Of a stretch of DNA of 20,824 nucleotides, positions 9,642 to 18,900 are shown in pieces (position 1 is the first letter of the stretch; the number at the start of each line of letters is the position of its first letter). The stretch is taken from contig CAXKVR010000806.1 in assembly GCA_964058845.1 (NCBI GenBank), positions 1-20,824 of the forward strand, written 5' to 3'. This DNA is from Carex sylvatica. Its lineage: Eukaryota; Streptophyta; Magnoliopsida; Poales; Cyperaceae. The translations under genes and the position numbers were made by a program. Below the pieces are notes generated by a model. That model saw only the letters and a program-made list of their open reading frames with translations, was not told the DNA's origin and ran no database searches.

Positions 9642-10348
9642 AATTTCTAAAGGGCGGACCCGAACCCTTTTATTAAAAGGAGTTAACTTTTTAAAAGAAA
9701 AATTCAATTTGAATAAAAAGGAGTGGTTGAGATGGTGCTGAAATTCGTGCTGGATCATGATCGAATGGTTAAAACAATTCTGAAATTCAATTTGGTTTTC
9801 AATTCAATTAAAATTCATTACGGTTGCAAAGTTTCGATTCAAATCTTCGTAAAATTTATTATAATTTCGTACGAGACCTTCAAGTGTTTATAATTTAATT
9901 TTTTTTTTATCCAAATACTTCAACATCAATTAGTATATATAAATATATATACATATATTTTATCAAATCAAATCAATCTTCCTAATTCCTAAAATAAAAT
10001 ATGTAGCTTATATATAAAATTATTCGTAAGCAAATTTGTATATTTATGCTACTAATTTCAAATCTATTTATTTATTTCTTTACACGAATTAATTTACGTT
10101 ATTTCCATGTTCTCATTTTAATTACATAGTTTCATAAGTTATTTATATCTCGAAAATTTTAGTTTATAGTTTTAAGTTGTTTTACCTTTAACTCTTATTA
10201 TTCGAATATATATATATAATTCGTAGTTCGTTTATATTTTGAAAAATCAAAACATCTGATCGATCATTAATTTAGTTAAAAAAAAATTTATTTAGGATAA
10301 AGATCATTTTAGCAAATTAATCACGTTTTAAAATTTCGGGATATAACA

Positions 10349-10353
10349 GTAAC
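10349..10353. repeat. Target-site duplication GTAAC (right copy)
   Basis: GTAAC follows directly after ATATAACA at the right LTR terminus, identical to bases 5318-5322. Confidence 0.85.
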
Positions 10354-10898
10354 TTTGGTCTAAAGCCTCATAAATGTGTTTCTATAAGGCAGTTCGAATT
10401 AATCAAAAAAAAAAATTACATGCCATCAGTTCGAATTAAGGCAAAAGACTATTATGGATACGAGTTATTCAGTAATATATTGATCGTTACTGTTCCATAA
10501 AATACTAAAATAAAATTTGTGCACCAGCTTTTGCAGCCTGAAGCATCTCCGCTGTAAGGGTCTTCACATCCCTGTTCACAATATAACATTACACATCATC
10601 ACACTTTTATATTATATATATCTTATCTTATCTTATTTTGCCAGTTTCATCAAAATAATAATACCAAAAAAAAAAAAAATCAAAGGTGACTATCTACATC
10701 TAACATATCCCAGAGATAATTTTATTTGTGGTTAGTCCTCATATCCCAGAGATAGTATCTCCAGAAAGAGTGATGACAGTATCAATCCTGTATTCTGGGT
10801 CCTTGGCCACTCAATAGTGATACCAACTAAATTACATAAAATACAACATAGGGTTTCACTGCAATTAATCTAATAAGAAGTGAGATTTTTTTTTCATT
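10354..10898. other. MULE interior with exon-like scraps, no assigned gene
   Basis: Two minus-strand pieces look exon-like. After an acceptor-like GAACAG near 10575, the sequence encodes DVKTLTAEMLQAAKAGAQI (about 10573-10515). At about 10808-10740 one frame reads VAKDPEYRIDTVITLSGD. I do not recognise either protein, and no continuous gene joins them. The stretch CATATCCCAGAGATA at 10703-10717 is repeated at 10739-10753. Captured host-gene fragments or chance open frames are both possible. Confidence 0.3.
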
Positions 10899-11174
10899 TT
10901 GGAACATCCTAAACATCTCTGGTATTTGTGACTCAGACACTACTTCCACTTCTTTACCATCATTTTTGTTAAACATTCATATCTTTGCTGTTTGACAACT
11001 CCCCCAACATAGATCGTCAAATAAGTCACTCCTCAAATCACACAAAGAGAATCTATCTGAATCCACCACCCATTTTAATGTCTTTCCCTTGACATTATCC
11101 TTTCAACCGTCAATTTGCTTCTTGAGGAATCCTTTGATATTAACCTTTATCATAAACGCAGTTTCTGGGTCGCA
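10899..11174 (-). pseudogene. Broken MULE-associated protein N-terminal domain (tentative)
   Basis: The minus strand encodes, with two in-frame stops, a segment containing FMIKVNIKGFLKKQIDG, GKTLKWVVDSDRFSLCDL, WGSCQTAKI and SESQIPEMFRMF. The arrangement (a short K-rich beta-strand segment, WVVDSDRFSLxDL, a WG-Q turn, and a terminal xMFxM) resembles N-terminal regions of plant MULE transposase-like proteins as I remember them; I could not confirm this by search. An acceptor-like TGTATAG at about 11177-11183 would begin the exon. Its location inside the long-TIR element and its direction away from the right TIR fit a degenerated transposase gene. No SWIM or DDE catalytic part remains. Confidence 0.4.
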
Positions 11175-11596
11175 CCTATACATAATTGTAGAAATAATGT
11201 TAGATTACGCACTAATGCAACATCCATTCAAATTGAAATAGAAATCTTACCCACTGAAAATCCATGACTTGTTCATCTTATTCACACCTCCAATGCCCTC
11301 CCTAAAGCATGCACATGATAGCGTAGGCTAGCAGAAAACATCCAATCCTGCCTCCAACAGAAATGGTGTCCCAACAGATTGAAATTTTTTCCAAATGAAC
11401 TAAAAATATCACAAATTCCCACCCGTTGGGATGTTTGCAATAGTTGAGAAATGCCTTGTTGTGTCTAAATTCTATAGAAAATGATGAAGAATCAATTACT
11501 TGTAAGAAAATAAAAAACATACACTTCGATTTTGGAAATGGAAATGAATGTCGTAAAGCATATTATCTGAATTGATAATAAAATAGTTAACCAATC
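11175..11596. other. MULE interior, no clear gene
   Basis: AT-rich sequence with a 72-codon open frame on the minus strand (11302-11520) that shows no recognisable domain. A donor-like GTAAGAT near 11249-11255 paired with the acceptor at about 11177 suggests an ancient intron upstream of the broken coding piece at 10899-11174. Confidence 0.3.
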
Positions 11597-11771
11597 AACT
11601 TACAAATAAAACCAAATTCCATCTAACAAATTTCATGAATAATATGCACAACTTGTCAACTTACAAATAAAATCAAATTCCATCTAACAAATTTCATGAA
11701 TAATATGCACAACTTGTCAACTTACAAATAAAACCAAATTCCATCTAACAAATTTCATGAATATTATGCAC
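11597..11771. repeat. 61-bp tandem repeat, 2.9 copies
   Basis: Units start AACTTACAAATAAAA at 11597, 11658 and 11719. Units 1 and 2 differ at a single base (ACC versus ATC) and unit 3 stops after GAATATTATGCAC. The near identity shows a recent expansion inside an otherwise decayed element. No coding role is visible. Confidence 0.9.
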
Positions 11772-12189
11772 GATATCTCTTTTTATATTAATCCCAGAAA
11801 ATAGTATTTGATCTCGTATCTTATGTTCAATACATGGTTTGAAAAATGTAGATAATTAACAAACTATCGGCAAGTTTGGCAAACATAGAAATTAAAGTCA
11901 AAGTTCTAAAATCAATTGCTGAAGAAAACAATGTCAAGTGGGAAGCAAAAGGATTTGAGGAATAGACAAAAGCTCCACAACTGTGCGACTGGTAAATTCC
12001 ATTAGACTGCTGATTTAGGATTCCTTATAAATTATAATTGCAATAAGGATAAAGAATAATAATAAAAAGGATAAGAATTACACTTTTTTCATCTTCTGTT
12101 GTTGATTTGGAGCAATTAAACCAGACTGGTGATGACCTGGTGGAAGGCAGGAGGTTCAGCGGAGGAAATGCTGGTGGAGCAAGAGAGAC
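11772..12189. other. MULE interior next to the right TIR, no gene
   Basis: AT-rich sequence followed, from about 12120, by a purine-rich stretch (GGTGGAAGGCAGGAGG and neighbours) that reads on the minus strand as a C/T-rich leader. This would be the 5' untranslated region of a minus-strand MULE transcript. No protein is apparent. Confidence 0.35.
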
Positions 12190-12441
12190 GGAGGAAGAAA
12201 GGCGAAGGCGTTGATTCGCCCTAGACTATATTTAGGGTTTAGGGTGAAATAGAGGCGGAGGAACGAGAGAGAGAGAGGCGAAGGGGATCTCTTGGACTGG
12301 AGAATTAATTTCATAATTTTCTTTGTTGAATTGAAGGGTAAAATGAAAAATATGAAAATACATTTTTTATACAACACTTTTCAGAATTATTTTAATCAAA
12401 TAAATATATTAGATGTATAAATGTGGTAATTTGGCAGTCCC
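12190..12441. repeat. Right long terminal inverted repeat of the MULE-like element
   Basis: Reverse complement of 4142-4375 with perhaps one difference in eight to ten bases. It shares the CTTCAATTCAACAAAG block, the CT-repeat leader and the CCCTAAATAT...CTAGGG box. The outermost bases read GGGACTGCC as complement, but the roughly 100 outer bases with the doubled TTATTTG motif of the left TIR are missing. Confidence 0.6.
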
Positions 12442-13999
12442 TCACTCTTGTATCAAATCAATTTTAAAAATAGAAACTCTTGTATGTGGAAGAAAAAAAA
12501 ATTAACAATTCAGATTCAGTTTAGCTTATATTTTAAGATATTAAAATGAGTAAAAATAAAAAAATGTAGTTAAAAAATATTAAAGCATAATAAATACCTC
12601 GTTAAAATATTTCCGCCGTAAGGTTCAAAAACCGTAGCAGGTAGCAGTCAAGCTTTAAGCTTAGTGGGGCCAGTTGCCACACGAGAATTAACGGCTAAGT
12701 ATAAAATATTTGAACTTTGCTAAGAAGCTCATGATATACCAACAGAATTAAGAATATAGGATTAATGGATTATCGATAAGCTGTACTAAAAAAAATGTGC
12801 AGAGTGTGTAATGTCTCTTGAATATCAATATAATATAAAAAAAAAAAAGTAGACTAAGACCATGGTAATATACATATTAGGAATCGATCTATACTATGAA
12901 TTTATATTTCTATTTTTAAAGTTTATACTGCTAACTCAAACAATTAAATATGATCTTTATATGAAAATATATTTGAGATCAAATTTTAGATTTAAAAAAA
13001 AATGACTACTTTTTTTAAATGGGTTTAAAGAATAGTCCTAAATTTTTAGATCAAATAATTTTTTACCTGTCTAAAATGATATTAAAAAAAAAAATGTAAA
13101 ATTTGTTTTTCAAATATATTTTTATATCAACATAATATCTAATGCTCTGATTGATTGATTAACTATATAGAAGTATAGGTTCATAACACGAATCCGATCG
13201 GTAATATGCATATTGCCACAGCCTCACTCGAAAAGGCATAAATAATTCCTTACATTTGTCGACTAATCAAAATAATCTACAATAAAAATTGTAATAAATA
13301 CATCCTTACATTTTCAAAATAATGTCCACTGCCTCTTTTATATTATCAATAAAGTTTTCCATGTAAATGCTTTTAGTCAGATCATCAAATGAATCATCTT
13401 CTTCATTCACGCGTGTGAAGATTCAATTTTTCTATAGTACAGAAAAATCCCACTATTTTGTTCAGAAAAGGAATAAAAAAGGTGAAATTAAGGGTCGTGT
13501 TTTCTTGTCTCCTGATTCAATTTTAACTTTCTGAATAATATTTCATTCCATTTTTTAAAAAGGAATCAAGGCGTCTTATATAGTGTGATGAGACAGTATA
13601 TTTGATGATGTTGTGTTTGAAAGTATATAAGATGGAAACCCTCAATTCTATTAACTTTGATTTGGCACCTCCTAGTAGTCAGGAGAGGAGCTAGAAATTA
13701 AAATAGTATGGAATAAAAAATTCGGAATAGAACATAATTATATAATTATTTTAGACATGAGAAAAAATTGTAATTTTTTTTTTCCTGAATAAAATGACAA
13801 TAAAGTATATTTTGAAAACTCCTTGGACCAAGGGCAGGCACATGTGGCTCCACCATTGTTACTGGTAATGATAATTAATTATTAATTCAACTCAAATTAT
13901 TATGATGATTTTAAGTCACAACTAATAATACAAGTATTAAGTAAATAATTTTTATATTTATATGTATGATATTACAACACCAACACAATATTCATTAAT
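12442..13999. other. AT-rich intergenic DNA without genes
   Basis: No open frame with coding character is seen on either strand. The stretch holds the imperfect inverted repeat at 12956-13129, several poly-A/T tracts, and CAAGCTTTAAGCTTA at 12649-12663, a small palindrome. It is probably decayed transposon sequence. Confidence 0.5.
12956..13129. repeat. Imperfect inverted repeat, AT-rich (possible small MITE)
   Basis: TTTATATGAAAATATATTTG followed by AGATCAAATTTTAGATTT (12956-12993) pairs with the complement of AATGTAAAATTTGTTTTTCA and AATATATTTTTATATC (13093-13128). The arms are about 40 bases with several mismatches and about 95 bases lie between. High A+T content makes chance pairing more likely. 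Confidence 0.35.
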
Positions 14000-14185
14000 A
14001 TTTTGATTCATTTGGTTTGTTCTGTTTATTTGATTTTTATTATTAAGATATATCTTAAATTGAAAACAGAATTATCATAATTTTTAAACCGAACCAAACC
14101 AAACCAATGAAACCGAACAGCCAAACCGTTTATTCAAAACAAATTAGTTTAATTAAACCAAACAAACTAAACCATTTGAACATCC
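14000..14185. mobile_element. Truncated hAT MITE, same family as 18413-18892
   Basis: The right edge ACCATTTGAACATCC matches the terminus ACCATTTGAACACCCC of the intact element at 18413-18892 with one change. The inside is full of AAACCGAACCAAACC-type motifs (14086-14130), also as in that element. No left TAGGGGTGTTCAAA terminus remains, so it is truncated and older. The codons that stay open here (14107-14307, plus strand) are not a gene. Confidence 0.55.
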
Positions 14186-14199
14186 AGGTCAAGGGAAAC

Positions 14200-14636
14200 T
14201 TGTGTGATTCTAGCTTGTCGCATCAGATACCACAAATAAAAGCGAAAAAAAAAAAAGGCGAAGAAACCTTTTTCCATTTCCTTACAAAAACGACCACTGG
14301 TATTTGAAAAGAGTCTCCATCCTCTGCAGTAATGTACTGTTTGATTTTAGCTCTTGACTGTCCGACCAGAATCGGGACCAATCCGGCGGCTTGTAATGCA
14401 CGGATCCTTTAATATTTGTGCAGATTCTAATTGTACGGTCCTGATCAACTCAAACGGTGCGTTAATGCAGAGGATATTAATTCATCAAATAGTACCAGCC
14501 TTTTTTAATAAAGAAAAATAAAGTCGTTCTGGGCTCGGATCTCCAGGTTGGACTTGAATTAGGCTGAAATACAATGTGGGCTGAACCCATGAAAATCAGG
14601 CTCTTATACAGCCCTGAAACCACAACCCATAAGCCT
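14200..14636. other. Intergenic, no gene
   Basis: Mixed sequence including GGTCCTGATCAACTCAAACG (14438-14457). It resembles the nucleotide style of the foldback region near 2610-2640 (GATCAAATGGTCCGGATTC) without a clear alignment. No coding evidence. Confidence 0.35.
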
Positions 14637-14722
14637 CAAGGCATAGTTGTTGTTTACGTTGAGATAATAAAATACCAGAAGTTCAAGTCTCGGCTCTGCT
14701 TGGTCTTGACACTTTTTTTTAC
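14637..14722 (+). repeat. Possible SINE 3' half (tRNA-like promoter boxes and T-tail)
   Basis: GGCATAGTTGTTGTTTACG (from about 14640) resembles a tRNA A box, GTTCAAGTCTC (14681-14691) resembles a B box, the spacing is about 35 bases as in tRNA-derived SINEs, and a T8 run at 14713-14720 fits the T-rich end of many plant SINEs. No flanking duplication was identified, and both boxes deviate from consensus. Confidence 0.3.
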
Positions 14723-15117
14723 TCTTGCCCCTGGAAAGTTTAGGCCCACAAGAATATCACGAAGAACCCCATAGATTTCATGTGATATGACATTCCTCTA
14801 CGTCTTCCATTATGAAAGCAAACCGTGCTAATAACTGTCCATTGCAGTAATACAATACCTAGAAATGTGCCCATGAAATCCAACTCAATGAAATATTTTA
14901 CTAAAAAAATTACTGTGATCTAATTTTTCTGGGAACGAAGAACAGAGAACATCCAAAAATGGCTGAAAGAACAAAAATTGTAGATCACTGTTACACTTAT
15001 TCACGCAGTTTCTCCCTCGACAAACAAGAAAATTCAAGAAAGCAGCAACCAATCGGGGCTAGATGCATCTCTATCTGTCAGAGCAATATAAACTTTTCAT
15101 GACAGCCAAAATAAACT
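14723..15117. other. Region downstream of SAM50 (3' UTR and flank)
   Basis: It lies immediately 3' of the SAM50 stop codon on the minus strand. No gene is visible. The proximal part should hold the 3' UTR; no canonical AATAAA stands out in gene direction, though the complement near 14997-15003 reads GTGAATAAG. Confidence 0.4.
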
Positions 15118-17638
15118 CTAAAGTGGCGAGGAAAAGCTGAACTGTATCCCATTTTTCCCATGGTCATGCTCAAACTGCTTCAGAATATGGCAATAATTTA
15201 TCTGCACAAAACAAAGCAATTTCAATTAACTATGCCACCAAAAATGAAGTATTTTGCATAAGAAAAAGGAAATTTTTAATTAAAGAGGCGAACCTCAACA
15301 CGGAAAAATTTGGTTGGCAAGATAATACCAACCCCAGCCGAGCTCCTAAAAGTATTCATAAACCTCTGAATGGAGAAATTTTTAATTTCACCTTCACTCA
15401 ATTTCGCAATATTACCAGCACAAACAAAGGCATGGCCATGAATGCCAGCATCCTTGAAAATCCTTAGGGGTAGATCAAAGGATACATCAGCAAAGGCCGT
15501 GACCGCCAGATCACCCCCAACATAATCCTGACCATCACACTGGTTTGACAAGCCCTCGTCCTTATTCGGGTTTATAACCCGTCTCATGTCAGTGGGACCC
15601 AGACCTCTTGTCCGGAACCCCAACAAAGAGGAGGGGCCACCTAGGCCACAGACCAGGGAGGAGTGGCCACCCAGGAAGAATCTATCGGGCACAGATGTGG
15701 ATAGTTTGGTAAAATCCCTCCCCAGAGGCAAGATGGCACCAGCTGATAGCCCTACATTAAGAGCTGCATTCCAAAATCCAAAAGGCATAGCAGCACGAAG
15801 ATCAAACTCCTGAGGATCATATCAGAAAGTATGAATGCTGTCAAAAAATTAAAAACGAATAGGATTTTTCTAGCACAATGACACTTAAGCATTTTCGAAA
15901 AAAACAAATGCACCACGAAACAAAGCAAACAGTCTCAAGACACTTTTAATCCAAAAGGCATTCTCTTTAATGCAGCAAACCATCCGCAATGTAATGTATT
16001 TTATAACCTCATATGCCTTCATAATCTGATAGATATTCAATTTTCTAATCAACAAAACCAGTTTTGAGTTGTAAGAAGATTTAGTTTATCTGTACAGCCT
16101 TGATACTGTTATTTTTTCTTTTGTAATAACATATCCTTCTCTGTTTTAGTTGCCATCTGATTATTTCCTTCTTTTTTCTTAACTCCAACCAAGTAAGAAT
16201 TTTCTCAAATACATCGACAAGACAAAAACTGATCAGAGAAATATGAAGTACCTGTCTAAAAAATTTGAGGCTCCTAATGTCCCAAAGGCCACTAACTTGT
16301 GAACTTGAAGAAAAAGCATATCCACTCCTGGGCCTTAGGTGCGAGTTTCTCCTATCAATTTTGTAACAATATTTTAATGCTGAGAGAACATTATGTCCTA
16401 GCTGCCGCCGAATAGATGGAGATGACATTCGGGTTGGGTCAGTCAGAGTGCGCCAGGTCAGGTTATAAGACAGATCATGATTGTTCAACGACAGAAGCCC
16501 AAAACTAAGGCCCATGAGACGCTCTTTATAAGACGAGAATTTGAGCCAGTCTTGGGAAAGCAAGAAAACACGAGCTGAGAGGGGAGTCGGTACTGATCTG
16601 AATCTTGGGACCCACACACCAGTGCTTATTTCTAGGGATTGGTCCCACCCGAATGCACCTGAGGTGTCCCAGATGTCAGCAAAGCCAAAGAGGTTTTTTA
16701 GCTTTAGAGATCCTTCCAAGGACCAAGATCGCGCCTGAAAGAAATCAAAAGGGGCATTAGTTCACAAACCATGATCTAGTAACGATAACGGAAATAATGA
16801 TATGCACGACCAACAGTTCCAGATTTATTGCATGCCCAAAATTCAGCCAGTTACAGTTTATAACAGGTGCTAGTACAACTATTGTTACTGTATTGCCCTC
16901 AGTTCTGCAATTGCAGAGCAAGGAAGCAAACCCTTCCAAAACAGAAGGGAAGCAATGTGTGTGTTTGTGTGTGATTAAACAAATACCCATACTACTACTG
17001 CAACATATCAGTTCAAATGGATGCCGGACCTCACTAAGGTAATGCAATATCTCACATTTTAAATCAGGTTATTAAAAATAATAGGAAAAGACAAGTTCAA
17101 TCATCATTTCTCCCTTAATACAAAACCAACATTACTAGCCAAGAATGTAAAGCCTCACCTCAGGTTTAGAGAAAACACCAACATTCCCAGTTAGTGGATT
17201 TGATGCCTCCACCACCTCAATTACCACATTGGTGGTCCCCGGAAGCTCGGTGGGGCCCGCATCAAGTGTGATGGAGACAGAATCAAAAATATTGAGCTGT
17301 TTCAGCCTAGCATTTGCAATGCTGGCTGCTGCCACCAGTTCTTGCATAGTGCCAGGTTTCTTAAACAGATCAGAAATCTCCGCCTGGATGATTGCATCCT
17401 TGGTTTTGGAGTTGCCTTTGACCACAACATCGTGCACCCGTATATACACTGGATCGGTGTTTAAGCGGCGAAAGATCGATTTCAGCCGCTCACGCTCTTT
17501 AGCTGGATCTAGTTCTTCCTCTTCTTCCTCTTCTACTTCTTCGTACTCTGTATCTTCTTCTTCTTCTTCTGGTATCTCATCTGCACCATTGATTTCGTCG
17601 GAGTCGGAGTCGGAACCAGAGTCTGTTGGGGTAGCCAT
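15118..17638 (-). CDS. SAM50: SAM50 homolog, mitochondrial outer-membrane beta-barrel insertase (Omp85 family), complete
   Basis: SAM50 is the core of the sorting and assembly machinery that folds beta-barrel proteins such as TOM40 and VDAC into the mitochondrial outer membrane. Exons on the minus strand: 17638-17159, 16734-16252, 15809-15294 and 15201-15118 (stop TAG). All introns are GT-AG and phase 0 (424, 442 and 92 bp), giving 160+161+172+27 = 520 residues, close to the roughly 520-530 of plant homologs. Residues 1-48 are strongly acidic (E/D runs, no cleavable presequence). The POTRA-type domain spans about 50-150 (VRVHDVVVKGNSKTKDAIIQ-like, SITLDAGPTELPGTTNVVIE). The bacterial-surface-antigen barrel follows, with RQLGHNVLSALKY, RFFLGG, the loop-6 motif GFRTRGLGP, FAFADVSFDLP-like and FRSSAGVGIILPT. 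The C-terminus KNGIQFSFSSPL fits the beta-signal pattern polar-x-G-x-x-hydrophobic-x-hydrophobic. TOC75 and OEP80 are longer with transit peptides. Name from recalled homology, not a search. Confidence 0.92.
17520..17577 (-). repeat. Glutamate-codon trinucleotide repeat in SAM50 exon 1
   Basis: On the plus strand this is TTCTTCCTCTTC-type sequence, encoding runs of glutamate (GAA/GAG) at about residues 21-42. It is an imperfect triplet microsatellite inside coding sequence, and its length is likely to vary between alleles or species while keeping an acidic cytosolic N-terminus. Confidence 0.75.
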
Positions 17639-17800
17639 TGAATGCGTGGCGGAGAAATTAAGAAGAGGAGGGTGGTTTAAGCGGTGGTGATTGGAGAGGG
17701 AGGGGTTGCGCCTTTGAGTGGGGCAGTCGAGGAGACTGGAGAAGGGACTAGGGTTTTTTGGGCTGGAACAAGCCAGGTTTCAGGGCTTTACAAGTGCTTG
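17639..17800 (-). promoter_or_regulatory. SAM50 5' UTR and core promoter region
   Basis: This is the sequence upstream of the SAM50 ATG. In gene direction it contains CAAAAAACCCTAG near 17747-17759 (AACCCTA, a telo-box-like element common in promoters of plant housekeeping genes), CT-rich stretches, and no clear TATA box. The start of transcription is not determinable here. Confidence 0.4.
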
Positions 17801-18288
17801 TAAAAGGAACAGCTGGGAGGACTATATGGGCCTGATTTTGATAACAGATGAGCAATACTTCTCAAGGTGTACTGGTATACTGTAGAACTAGAACTAGGTT
17901 CTTCTGAAGTTCATCGAGCTTTTTGATAAGTTAACTTTGAAATTTTGGGAATTTGATCTCAAATGACGAATATACACTGTTAAAATCAGTATACTTTTAT
18001 ACTTTACAAGTAAAGTGTTTATTTATCAAATTTATACTTTTATTTAATTTAGTATAAAGTTAAACAGTCAAACAAAAACGATCTATAAATTAATTTTAAT
18101 GTCCATTTCTCATTGATTTTTTTATAATTTGATTTTATACTAAATTAATTTATAAATATTTTATATAAATGCATAACTCATGAGGAAGACGGTTTGAAAA
18201 TTTTTAATTTGTCGTTTGAAATCGATACAATAGATTTTGAGCTAAGCAAACTAAAAGACTTCGTGGTCTTAAGACACCCTAAATTAAT
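17801..18288. other. AT-rich upstream flank of SAM50, no gene
   Basis: No coding sequence on either strand. It includes a pair of exact 15-bp inverted arms, TTAATTTAGTATAAA at 18044-18058 and TTTATACTAAATTAA at 18134-18148, with 75 bases between, suggestive of a small decayed MITE or cruciform-forming site. Confidence 0.45.
18044..18148. repeat. Exact 15-bp inverted repeat
   Basis: TTAATTTAGTATAAA (18044-18058) and its perfect complement TTTATACTAAATTAA (18134-18148). The arms are AT-rich, so some chance of coincidence remains, but 15 perfect bases within 105 is notable. No duplication flanks the pair. Confidence 0.5.
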
Positions 18289-18404
18289 TTACGTTTGGAT
18301 GAAACAAGGAATATAGCAAGAATAGAGCTAATTTCAAGTTTGAGAATAGTAGCTAACTCAACTTTTAGTTGGTTTAGTATAATAGTGAGCTAATCCATAT
18401 AAGA
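18289..18404. mobile_element. Partial MITE of the GTTTGGATG family
   Basis: ACGTTTGGATGAAACAAGGA at 18291-18310 followed by ATAGCAAGAATAG-like motifs matches the terminus GTGCGTTTGGATGAATCAAG at 18901 and the same AATAGC-rich subterminal style. No second terminus can be assigned, so this is a fragment next to the intact hAT MITE. Confidence 0.45.
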
Positions 18405-18412
18405 CAAACATG

Positions 18413-18892
18413 TAGGGGTGTTCAAATGGTTCATTTTATTTGGTTTTGAACCGAACCGGTAAGATTCGGTTTAAATGGTTCGGTTGTTCGGTTGAATTGG
18501 TTCGGTTCGGTTGATTTTGTGACTTAGTTCGGTTTAAATAGTTCGGTTCGATTTTGATTTCTCAAAACCAATTAAATCGAACCAACCGATTTTATTGATA
18601 GGTCAAGATTTCGAGTATTATTTTGGTTCATTAATCAAAACCAAAGTTTAAATTGGTTCATTAATCAAAAACAAAGTTTAAATCAAGTATTATAGGTGTA
18701 TTGAAATGTCATTTTTGAGAAAATTCGATTCAACCGAACAAACCGAAGTTTAAATCGGTTTAAATGGTTCGATTTTAATTCGATTTGCTATTTTAGTTCG
18801 GTCGGTTCGGTTGGATTTTCAAACTTTGGTTTTAAATTCGGTTTGGTTATTTTAGTTCGATTTAAATCGAACCGACCATTTGAACACCCCTA
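18413..18892. mobile_element. Intact 480-bp hAT MITE with 8-bp target duplication
   Basis: The left end TAGGGGTGTTCAAATGGT (18413-18430) and right end ACCATTTGAACACCCCTA (18875-18892) are perfect 18-bp terminal inverted repeats. CAAACATG at 18405-18412 is repeated exactly at 18893-18900. An 8-bp duplication is diagnostic of hAT transposition. The interior is packed with GGTTCGGTT/AACCGAACC motifs on both strands and has no transposase, so it is a non-autonomous element mobilised in trans. The perfect ends and duplications imply a relatively young insertion. A truncated relative lies at 14000-14185. Confidence 0.92.
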
Positions 18893-18900
18893 CAAACATG

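Larger units (their letters stand above)
5323..10348 (-). mobile_element. Very long solo LTR (5026 bp), Ty3/gypsy-like, minus orientation
   Basis: The unit begins TGTCACACCCCAAACCCGG and ends TTTCGGGATATAACA, so in its own direction it reads TGTTATATCCCG...GGGTTTGGGGTGTGACA, a familiar pattern for plant Ty3/gypsy LTR ends. It is flanked by perfect GTAAC duplications. I see only one copy of each terminus and no gag-pol, primer-binding site or polypurine tract, so the simplest reading is a solo LTR left by recombination between two LTRs. The minus orientation is supported by a TATA-like box at 9583-9590 followed by a CT-rich leader. The segment 5640-5760 (GTGGGTGAGCGACGAATCG and neighbours) resembles the 3' part of long LTRs seen in many plants. 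Family (Tekay/Del or Tat-like) is uncertain. A non-autonomous element lacking detectable LTR repetition is the alternative. Confidence 0.75.
4040..12441 (-). mobile_element. MULE-like DNA transposon split by a 5-kb LTR insertion
   Basis: About 230 bases at 4142-4375 reappear as reverse complement at 12195-12435, including the almost identical stretch from CATCTAATATA through TTATTTGATTAAAATAATTC to CTTCAATTCAACAAAGAAAA. Such long terminal inverted repeats, with outer ends starting GGGA (GGGAAATTT at 4040; GGGACTGCC as complement at 12441), are typical of Mutator-like elements. Without the LTR at 5323-10348 the element is about 3.4 kb. A stop-broken coding remnant lies inside the right half. 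The right TIR lacks about 100 outer bases present on the left, and no matching 9-bp duplication flanks the ends, so the element is old or rearranged. The pairing could instead be two separate copies in opposite orientation. Confidence 0.6.

Noticed and set aside
5323..10348. Complete retrotransposon with coding capacity
   Set aside because: No gag, protease, reverse transcriptase, RNase H or integrase motif is readable in any frame, and termini occur once only.
14574..14774. 66-codon plus-strand frame beginning MWAEPMKIR
   Set aside because: No domain, overlaps the SINE-like boxes, and codon content looks random.
16797..17042. Frames on both strands between SAM50 exons 1 and 2
   Set aside because: Lie wholly within intron 1, which has proper donor and acceptor sites and keeps phase 0.
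15118..17638. TOC75 or OEP80 (plastid Omp85 proteins)
   Set aside because: No transit peptide, only one POTRA-like domain, 520 residues, and barrel motifs match the mitochondrial SAM50 branch better.
18413..18892. GGTTCGGTT-rich tract as a telomere- or satellite-like array
   Set aside because: The repeats are bounded by perfect 18-bp inverted ends and 8-bp duplications, so they are subterminal motifs of a hAT MITE.
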